A stretch of DNA of 64,000 bases from Anthopleura xanthogrammica. Lineage: Eukaryota > Cnidaria > Anthozoa > Actiniaria > Actiniidae. A program made the translations under genes and the position numbers. Under the pieces are notes generated by a model that saw nothing but the letters and a program-made list of their open reading frames with translations, was not told the origin of the DNA and did not search any database. Where the stretch lies: contig OZ025206.1 of NCBI GenBank assembly GCA_964019055.1, positions 26,036,906 through 26,100,905 on the forward strand. The letters run 5' to 3'. Shown here in pieces: positions 21,921 through 32,800 of the stretch (positions are counted from its first letter, which is position 1; each line of letters starts with the position of its first letter).

Positions 21921-22796
21921 AAAAGAATATATTAATTAAACGATAATTGGGCTTGGTGAACAAATTAACTTATGGTGCACTTAATATCTTAATACAGCAC
22001 GTCTCAAAACTGACCCGCCTCAAAGCCGGCTAACGATCGGCTCAAGTGAGCACGTACTGCTTTGGGTTCAGTTAAAAAATTACCTTATTAGTATAGGTAA
22101 TAGCATGGTTTGGAGTGATATTTGATAAAATACCACGAGTGATATTTCAAAATTGTTGTAATTTAATTTCAAGGGCCGTCCTCGGGGATTTTCAAATTTC
22201 TGGCAGAAAAAATACTTTCTTTTCGCGATTTCATTGATAAAACCCAACACTTGAAACGTTCTACTTTCCAAATACTCTTGTTCTTTTAGTGTTCGTGTAT
22301 TTACGTTCATGTTTTTGCTTGTAGACTCAAATAATCAGCTCATTTAGGGAAATATTTCCACTATCTTTTCAAACATGTTTTAGCGGTTGCCATGGCAATT
22401 TTGAAATAACAATCACGAGAGCGTGAAATCACACTATTACGATGAGATCACACTCCTCTCGGCCAATCAGATTGCAGAAATTTCTTAGGTCACATGATTA
22501 CGCGCACTTAATTGACTCTCGGCAGTGCGATTTAATCATGAATCAGAAAGCACAGCATTTGACCAATCAGATCACAGAAAAAAGAAGCTAATATAAAGCA
22601 TGAGAATAAAAATTTTAATCGGAAATTTCTAGGTAGAAGACAGGTTTTTGACTAAATTTTACATGAAAATGGATGAAATCGAGAATTTACAGTGTGTTTT
22701 TTTTTTCGTATTATTGGAGGAGATTTCAAAATCGATATGATTAAGTGATAATTGAACTTCATGTCGCGCAATTTGGGTCTGAAATCAAACTTGTGA

Positions 22797-22955
22797 TTAA
22801 TAATGGTAATAGAACTGAGTTGAGTGCAATTTGGGCTGAAATCGCAAGAGTGATTACAAAATTGCACGACCGCGCAGCGGGAGTGCAATTTGTTAATCAC
22901 GAGTGTGATTTCTGCCCAAAATTGCAAGACACTCAGTTCTATTACCTATTAATCA
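22797..22955. mobile_element. Palindromic MITE, GGTAATAGAACTGAG family
   Basis: ATTAATAATGGTAATAGAAC at the left is mirrored by GTTCTATTACCTATTAAT at the right. The inner arms are GTGCAATTTGGGCTGAAATC and its near complement. Surrounding sequence (22500-23200) carries related AATTGCACGAC and TTGCAATTTGG blocks. Confidence 0.75.
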
Positions 22956-23997
22956 TTTCCATTTTGAAACTTAATATATTAAAATACTCAACAGTTATAT
23001 GTAGCTTCAAAAGTGATTGTTTGACAAAATGATGCAATTAATGATTCAAAATAGTGCAGTTAATGCTTAAATCGCACACTTTGTAGCCAATCAGATTGCA
23101 GGATTTGCTAATGATTTCAAAATGGATATGATTAACAAATTGTATTACCGCTACGCGGTAGTGTAATTTTGTAATCAATTGTTAATTACGTGTCTCATAA
23201 CTGACCCGCCTCAATAATTAAGATCTCCTCCTGCGAGTTATGCTGGTCACGAAATTGGTAAAATTAAAGTAAAAAGAATGTGTTGTCCAATGTTCTCAAT
23301 TGTTTCAGGTGAAGGTTAAAAATCTAAATCATTTAATCATTAAATCTAAGAACATTTTACGCTTTATTTTAGCGTTTTCCGTGAACAGTCGGACCCAGGA
23401 ATACGCGTCCCAACTTAATCAAGGTTACCGACTGTCTACTTTAGCAAGGAGTAATTAGAAACTCTTCTTAGAAAGCTATTTTATACAGAATTTAACGCTG
23501 ATCTAAAGAATGAAAAGAAAAACGGGGTGTCCCGAGCTCGTTTTCAAGATAATGACATTGAATATTACCATCTTGACAAGTTTTCGGAAGAAAAATGGCG
23601 GAAACCAAGCTTTGCGCAAATAATACACAACTCGAAAACTAAGAAGGCTATGGAAGAAATTATCTCAGGACATCTACTTTAAACATTATTTTCGACGACT
23701 AACTATATTCATAAAGTAATATTTCAAGTAATAACTTTGAAGTAATATTCGAAGTAATAATCCTTAACGAAGCATGTTAATGTCGCAAATGCCTCTCAAG
23801 ACGCTGGAAATCCCATTTCCGAGGGTCTGAATTTCAAAATTTTTCGGGGAAGCATGCCCCCCAACCCCATAGTTGCTCCCACCTACAGCAGTCGATTGCC
23901 TCGGTAAACATTTCAGTCTGGCTACGGCCCTGTATCATGGTTAAACAACAAAGTATTTAGGAGTTTTGTTTGGGTCAGCGTCTCACTTAGAAATAGT

Positions 23998-24345
23998 TAA
24001 AAAGAACCAGAATTAATATTGTAAGTCAGTTGGTGAGTTAAAAAGAACCAGAATTAACATTGAATGTAAGTCAGTTGATGAGTTAAAAAGAACCAGAATT
24101 AATATTGAATGTGTCAGTTGATGAGTTAAAAAGAACAAGAATTAATATTGAATGTAAGTCAGTTGATGAGTTAAAAAGAACCAGAATTAATATTGAATGT
24201 AAGTCAGTTGATGAGTTAAAAAGAACCAGAATTAATATTGAATATAAGTCAGTTGATGAGTTAAAAAGAACCAGAATTAATATTGAATGTAAGTCATTTG
24301 ATGAGTTAAAAAGAACCAGAATTAATATTGAATGTAAGTCAGTGA
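23998..24345 (+). repeat. Minisatellite, 45-bp unit, about 7-8 copies
   Basis: The unit is GTAAGTCAGTTGATGAGTTA followed by AAAAGAACCAGAATTAATATTGAAT. A unit length divisible by three keeps both strands open, so the matching ORFs on the two strands are not evidence of coding. Confidence 0.9.
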
Positions 24346-26344
24346 GTAAAATGTTAGCCAAGAGCCACCAGATACTATTGGCACGTGCTAACCCCTTCTC
24401 TCTAAAACACTTACTTGGATTTAAATCCACTGGATTCGAATAACCTTGCGTGAGTAAAATGTTCAAAATTTACAGTCAGCTGTTTCAAAAAAGGTTGGTG
24501 AAGGATTTGTTTTATGTTGCATACCAAGCCCGAAATACACTATGGGTGATGTCAATCCAAGCAGCAGTCAAGTCATTTTCACTGACAAACTTTTCCTGCA
24601 GGTTTTTCCAGCATATTTTCTTCTGTGCTGACATTATTTACATTAAAAAAAAAGAACCAGGCGAGATGACCTTCAGAACAAACTCAAGGCCAACCAGATC
24701 AGGATTGAGGATTCGGCATCATATTTTGATCAGCATTCCTTCTTTAAAATAATCGTAAACGAAGGTCGAACTCTTGGCAGAATACCATAGGCCATTCAAT
24801 CAACAAAAATGCTTGGATAATGCTAACCAAAAATAGTTGACCCATAATCCCTTTCGGGGAACATGGTCAACGTAGCTGGATGAGGGAGGGGGGGGGGGGG
24901 AGAAGAGATCTAGGAGGGCTCCTCTCCTCCACCTTAAATCAAAATCCAGCCGGACTGCCTTGGCATCCCAGTCTAAACATTCCCTCATTTTTATCCTGAT
25001 TCTCCCTCCATGTGATAAAGTGGAAAAGCAGCCTCCACCCCTCGGGGAATTCAAGGCACTGAGATTTGTTATCAGATGTTTGCATTTGCCGCAACGAGTG
25101 AAGAACAAAAGAAAACAAAGCATTTTGCACAATATAGTACTATTAACTTTTAATGGGTTTGCTATTTTGTACCGAACACTCTACCATTTACCATTATACG
25201 GGCATTTCTATATACCACTTTCTAAAATATTAAACTGTTTTTCCATAGGTAGTTATATGTATATATATATATATATATATATTATTATTATTATTATTAT
25301 TATTTTACTAATACAGCGATTTGCAAAAATTCTGCAAAACTCAAATATATGCATTATGGGTAATTTCTAAAAGAAAATCGCTTAAATAGGGGTAAATATT
25401 ACACTTTTTTGAAAGAATATTATATCATAGTGCAGACTTAATGTTACGTGGCATTTGGTTTAACATTCCAGCTAGAGAAGACGAATTAGAGGATATGCAA
25501 ATTTGTATATATCGATATATTTTTATATTTAATTTTTGCAGAATTTTTGCAATTCGCTGTATATCAATCACTGATAAAATAGCTATTTGTATATATATCT
25601 ATAAAGTAAAATCGAAGTTAAGAAAAGAAGTAGAAACTAAGTATGAAAGCGAGTACACATCACATAGTATTAGCACGATAGTATTAAGATCTCGTTCTTA
25701 ACTATAAATAAAAAAACGGTTGTAAATTACCAATATATATATTGGTATCTATAAATACATAAATTAACAAGCAAAAGGGTATTTAAATGAAAGAATAAAT
25801 GGTAAAAAAAAATTCAAAAATTTTTGATTGAAAACAAAAAGTTTTTGATTTTAGAATCGTTCTCTGACGTGCGAAAGTGTACGGGCAATTTGTCATCGCA
25901 ATAAAATACAGTAAGAACCCGCATATAAGAACCTAGTGATTAAGAAACCTGTTAGACTAAGATTTTCTATTTAGACGACCTTTACATATTACACAAACAA
26001 TAAACCACGTCAATATTCTACCAGAAACAAGCACCTTCGTTTCTTAAGAAAATAAAGAATACTTTAATAATGTAAATAACCTAATTTCCTAGTTTTTAAA
26101 CGCCAATTATCTAAGAACGTCTTTAGGCTAACTTGGAAAAATGCAGGTTCTTATACGCGGGTTTTTTTTACAGTAGAGTCTTGGTGAAACGTCAATCAAA
26201 GTGTTTCCATGACATTGTCGGAAAACACAAAGTTTATGGAATGTCATGGAAACGCTTTGATCGACGTCCTCCAAAACCTACTTTCTTGTTACAATTCTGC
26301 GTAGCACGACGAAATATTCTAGTTTAAGAAGATATTGGTCAGCT
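24346..26344. other. Intergenic, no gene seen
   Basis: Contains a (TA)n(TTA)n microsatellite at about 25258-25305 and a hairpin at 26170-26290 (AACGTCAATCAAAGTGTTTC / GAAACGCTTTGATCGACG) related to the core of the 18.3-kb foldback element. No coding signal. Confidence 0.6.
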
Positions 26345-26501
26345 ATAGACCCTTTTAATAAATCCTACAATGCTTTATTTTCTGAGTTTGACGTCTTATT
26401 TATTCTTTTGAAATTTGGTATTTTGAATGAGATTGAAAAGAATAAATTTGACGTCAAACGCGGAAAATAAAGAATTGTAGGATTTATTAAAAGGGTCTAT
26501 A
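26345..26501. mobile_element. MITE with TAGACCCTTTTAATAAATCC ends
   Basis: The left end TAGACCCTTTTAATAAATCC is mirrored exactly by GGATTTATTAAAAGGGTCTA. Inner arms carry TTTGACGTC / GACGTCAAA. Same terminal class as 19908-20102. Confidence 0.85.
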
Positions 26502-26870
26502 CTTGATGTGCAGTTAACCATAAAGGCAAATGTTGGATTTTTTTTAAATTATCAATTAATGTCTTGGGACCGAGACTAACAAATGTCTTGGGACCGAGAC
26601 TAACAAGTATTTTTAACTGGAATTATCACAGTAACAACACTGCAACACAAGTCTATCGTTTTTGCGAAAGAAATTTACAAAGCTCTGGAAAGGGAGGAAA
26701 GGGATTTTTACTTCAAATTCAGCATTATTCCCATCCACTTTCTTTCCATTTGCTTTACTTGGCTTGGGAAATGCGATCATGATCGAGAAAGAGCACAAAA
26801 GAAAAGAAATTTTTACTTCGAATTTAGTATTCTTCCCATCCACTTCCCTTCCATTCCTTTTATTTGGGGT

Positions 26871-29800
26871 TTACCTTGTTCGACCTCGTCCACGGCCTTG
26901 CCTGCGCGTAGCTTGAGTATAACCAGTAAAGTTAGTATTCAGAGGAAGGTCAGGACAAGGATTGATAAGAAGCTGATGACACTCTTGCAGGAAGAGTCCT
27001 CCTCGAAGCTTTTTAACAATTGAAGGTAGGTCTGGGAATGGCACGTCGGCAAGGAGGTGTTCACAATTAACAACATCTCTCTGGAAACAGAAAGGAAGCA
27101 AGACAACCAGTATAATCATGAGTAGTCGGCAAGGGTAATGTTACCTCTTGCCTTTGGGTTTTCGCTTAATCACCTCTGGGGTCTTGGGTTTGTTTCCTGG
27201 ACTCGGCATCACATGTGAGTAGAGTTTGTTAGGTCTCTCCCTTGATTGGAGATTTTTCTCTGGGTTCTATGATTTTCCTCCCCCCACAAAATGCAACATG
27301 CTCAACTTCAATTCAATCTATAAGTTAGTTATAAGATTATAGCTATGCTCTGAGTTACATCAGCCCAGGAGTTGTTCCAGGGTGTGCTTTGGGATTAAGA
27401 AGCATTGGGTTTAGATTTTCTGCCATGCATTTTTAATACCTAAATATGTAAAGAAAAATTTCTTCTTTGTAGACCCATTCGAAAAATGGCCGCCTTCATT
27501 TACATATTTTCTAAATTTATTGCCTCAAGAGAAACAAAACATGTCAATGGAAAGATAATATAAATAAGGATTCTGTGAAAAATCTGAGACAAAAAAGTTA
27601 TTATATTAGAAGATATTGCAGTGTAAAGTGTGTAAATGACACCAAAGCGAGGCTAGTCAGTATTGATCAGCAAAATCTCATACTAATATCTGTAAATGTA
27701 TTCCATAATAACTTAAAAGAAAAAAAATACCAGAGCATTCAAACTTTTCCTGTTCACTCACTTCTGGATGGCCTTTCAGATAAAAGTGATATACTGATAA
27801 AATTTTTGATAGACGAAGTTTGAAAAAAAAAGGTGAAAAATCGCCATTTTTCAAATCGGTGTATAGTGCAGTGTGACACAAATTCAGTAAATGAATATCC
27901 AGGTTTCCAATTTGGCCGACTGTCACTCACACACACTACCACTACATTATAAATTATATTCTAGGCATAGAACTCTCGACTTGAGCACATGTTGATTTTT
28001 ATGCAGGGAGGAAAACTCGAGACCCTGGAGAAAATCCTCATGGCAGAGGAGAGAACAATACATCAAACAAACTCAACTCACATATGATCCAACCCAAGCC
28101 AGGGGTTGAATCTGGACCACAGCTGTGAGAGGCGAGTGGGAAACCACAACACCCATCCATGTACATACCCAAGAGACCATGAGTCTCTTGACATACCTTG
28201 ATTTCAATCTGGACCACATCATCATTTGTCTTGACCCCCAGGATAAACCATCCATCATCAACCCTTGAACCACTGAACCGAATGAGGAAATGACCAGGGC
28301 TCTGTTGTGAGAGGCGTTCATGTGTTTCTTGTTGGCTCATGTAACCTGCAAACCAACTGAAGATCAACAGAACTTAAATAAATAAACTACTTTAGTTTGG
28401 GCACCATAATCACTATGAATAGATGATTTAAAACCTAATTTTATCAGCAGGGTTCCCAGTAATTTGAAGGAAAAAAAAGAAAATTCCCTGACTTTTCCCT
28501 GACCAAAAAACATTTTTCATTGACCACACAGTGCACTTATTTTATATATAAAAAAATTATATGGCAATTCCACCAAAGGAAGCCCAACTAAGAATTTTGA
28601 ATTTAAAACGATTTTTTCACTGACTTTTAGGTAAATCACAGGTAGCCCAAGCTGTGGTTCTGAATATATATAGAGAGAATGTATGGCAGATCAGATCTGC
28701 CATACATTCTCTCTATATATATATTCAGAACCACAGCTTGGGCTACCTGTGGGTAAATTTCAAAAATTCACTGAACAAAATCAAAATTCCCTGACCTTGG
28801 CAAAAAATTCAGAATTCACTGACTTTTCCCTGATCATGGGAACCCTGGTATATGTTACATTTGCAAGCCTAACCTGTGTTTTTTCCCATCCATGCTTTTT
28901 GATACAGATTTTGTCATTAATTCATGCATCTGTGGAGATAGACAATGAGAATATATATGAGATAGGAGACAAAGTTTCCTGAACACACGGAGTAAGAATT
29001 CTGATACAAAGAGGGTAGGGGAACAGTGCGCTCTGGTTTGATAAGCATTTTTGGTGATCTTGACATGGAAATGTTGAAATAATATGCCCTATTCAAGACT
29101 GTATGTTTTGACTGTATCTATGCAGTATTCAGTATTAGGTAGTATATGCAGTATTAAATGTTTTTTTGAAATAGCTGTATACCTTTCTCTTGATTGAATA
29201 CCTAGATTAAATCAAAAATCCTGGAAAACGAGATCCTATCCACCTACACATACCCCATTCCCCCCACCCAGGAATTTAGCTTAGGATTTGAAAAGCAACA
29301 ATCATGTATGTGCTGTATGTATTTTTTTTCCATTATAAGGAGATTATTACCTTTTCCAAACAACCATTTTGACCAGGTTCAAATGGGCCAAAGCAAGCAA
29401 GCAGCCTTGAGAAGTATTCTACCTTAATTTCACCATCAATTGATCTTGAATCTGCCAAATACAATAATTGGTTTAAAATATACACTTCTTTCTCATGACA
29501 TTAAAATAATGCATTTTTAAAATTTTTGACTCTATAAAAAAGGCTTTTATTGATATCTGGCTGAAACAACTTTTGGGCTGATCAAAGTCAGGATAAAGCT
29601 AATCTTTAAACAACCTCTGGCTTATCAATGTCAGGGCATCAGGCTAACTCACAGATCAAATTGGAATTTAGCTTGTGTTTTACGGAGGGATGAAAACCTG
29701 AGAACCAAGGAAGACACCTAACAAACTCTAAACACATGTAATGGCGGCATCCAGGAATCAACCTCAAGACACTAGAAGGCGAGAAGTGCACTACTTCTAT

Positions 29801-32800
29801 GCCACATGATGCCACATACTCTTGATTCTCAAGATAATGACACATAATGCAAAATTAGTTGTGATTCAGAAGATCACACTGGCTGTCCATAATGTTGCAG
29901 AACTTTAGGTAAAAGGTTGCAAGTTGGACACAGTACAATATTCTTCATTGCATGGCATTAGCATGGACTTGCACTGCAGTGGGTTTGGATTCGATGGTCA
30001 GATAAGTTTGCTAACATATGTGAGTGTACATAGTTGCTTGCTGATTCTCTCTTGCGCTTTAAGCACATTACTTCAAGTTTTTTGGTTTTCCTCCCTCCAC
30101 AAAAATCAACTTTTAAATTCCAATTCAATCATGCAAAAATGGGGCATGGATCCAGACCAGTTCAAATTGTTTTCTGGAAAATGGTTAAGATTTTCAAAGT
30201 AGCAGTAATATAGCTCATTTATAACTACAGTTCTTATAAAAGGTACAACAACGGTCAGTTCAGAAAACAGTGAAAAAAAATTTCGTTTGCCATCTTTTCT
30301 TTATTTGGTTGTATTTTTGGGCCTCAATACAACCATGAAAAAGTCTTTTTTTTTTGGCTGGATACATGCCTGAAAAGCCTGGCCGAAGTTTGTTAGCCAC
30401 TGACTATCAAAACCCCCCCCCCCCCCCCCTCCCACACTGTCTAGTGAGGTATGGATATTTAGAGAAACTCATATTTTATTTTAAGTCAACTTACCAAAAT
30501 TAATATTTAAAATGTTACATAAAAACTTTTCAATTCCACCATGGCCACTTTCCTCTGGACAAGCACTCTTCATAGCAGTACAGAAATCTCGCCATTTCTG
30601 TTGGCAAAATCATAAGCAAATGGTATTTATTGAGCTACTGTATTCAATGATTTCTGTTGCTATACCATCGGTATAGCCCAAGTGTAGAGTTAGTGGGCTT
30701 TGACGTCATGAGATTTAATGAGTGAATGATTGAAATTTCATATAGTTTGAAAATATGCATTCAGGAAGACTTAAAATTGCTAGGTGATTTTGGAAAAAAG
30801 TCCAGCTACAAATGTGGTTGGTAGTTGAGGAACATTGTAATATTAGCATTAAACCATATTTTTGAGGAGTTTTTTTTAGGAAGGAAGGAAGAAAGGAATG
30901 AAGGAAGGAAGGAAGAATTTCTTTGAACTCGACATGATAAATGTATTAATCTGCTGGTAAAAGGAAGGGAAGAAACAAAGTTAAAATTGAAGGACTATCA
31001 AAATGAAAAATTAGACCCTTTTTAAGTCATGGATATGTGAAGCATTAATTTTACGAGTTTATGTGAAAGGGCTGAACAGGGGCAGTGGGGTTTTCGCATG
31101 AAATCATGAACGTGGTTGTTTAATTTTCAAGATCTGTAATGAGCATGTTCTAAACGTTGTGAATCTTGAATTCTCTTGAATTTGAAAGTTTCATAATTTC
31201 CGTGAGCCGTGATCGTCCTTTTTTAATTTTTGTGAACCGTGCTGAGACCCCCCTTTTTGAAAACCTCATTTTGCATGATTTTTAGCATCAAAAACAACTG
31301 GATTTACCTTTCTGGAGTATGTTCCTGGAATTCCATTCCAGAAACCTTTGGATCCTTCATAAGGTATGGCTGGTTTTTCTTCTTCATCATCTGACTCTGT
31401 AAAACATTGTGGGGGGAAATATTTTCAAGCATAAAATAAAGAAAATAATTTTACTCAATAGACCTCATCAGCTTGGGTGTAATGTTGTCCCATTTCATTG
31501 TTTAACGGTTACACATGAGAAGACACATGAATATGGATACAACTCAAACAAAGTATCTTATTCTCAAGAGAATGACACATGGTCTGAAATGGGACAACAT
31601 TACCCGAGCCGATGAGGTCTATTGCAATCTGATCCAGGTGATCTGGAATATATTGTTTGTCACAGTGAAAATTTCCAAGTGTTTTCTATTATCTCTTTGT
31701 CAAAATGAAATATTTTCCTCCAACGTTACAACAAAATGTACTATTCCTAAAAAGGTATTTAGCAAATCTGGCCAAAAACCCAAAACCTGGAACTAGGAAA
31801 CACTGAGCTGCGAACAAAATGTTCCCTGATTGGCTAATTCCTTTGGTCTGAGAGAAGTGAGATCACCTGGATAGACTTTCTACTAACAATGATTCTATTG
31901 TGCCTTGCTGCTTGATATTGTAAAATGATCAATATTAATTTTTCTTTTAGTATCATTACCTAGTACTAGGTGGTTATAGAAAATTGGGCACACTGATTGG
32001 TCGAGAACTTCAGAAAGGTGAGTACAGGTGAGTGCAGGATTGTGCTCATTTGTTTGTTAATAATTAATACAAGCCTCTTTCAAAATACAAAAAATATCTA
32101 CAATTTAGAAATTAATTGAATATGTTTTCAAATAATCACCTGTGTAATGATGCTAAAACAATTATTCACCTCAGGCTCAGTGAATATTTGACTGCCACTC
32201 AAGGAGTTACCACTTAGTAGATATTCACCAGTAATCACCTTGACTTTGGTGAATAATTGTTAAGTAGCAGTATGGCTGTCATCACATCTCATGATTATTA
32301 TTATTATTGATTATTATTGCAAAAATATAAAGTAAAGAAACTATATATAACGTCAGTAGTTCCTTCAGCTACGTGGCTGGTATCCCTGGAAGCCGACAGT
32401 GCGCACTTTACCCCCTCTCTCCATCAGTGCTAGCTGTTTTAAGAGTATTCAAAGCTGAAGCTACACGGATTAGAAAGAAGTCGAAACAGACGTGGAGATC
32501 CTGAGGATCAAACCGTGGACCTCTAGCTCTGAGAACCAACAACTGAGCTCCTGTGCGCCTGCTTGCAAATCTCTTATGTCATATTCTATAGAATGATCCT
32601 TTTTTCCAACCCCCAAAATAGGAGAATAGCAATATTATCAGAAAAACTTGAAGGCAAGAAAAAATTGAGTGGAAAATGAATATTTATACAAATTTTACCT
32701 TTATGTTCAGAAGGTTGCTTTGAGAGTTTTGATACATCACTAAGAAAAAAAGGATAAGTGAACAATGAATTGCTAAATGGAAATCAATGGTGTACAGGGG

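Noticed and set aside
24083..24466. Repeat proteins on both strands
   Set aside because: The 45-bp minisatellite is open on both strands simply because the unit length is divisible by three.
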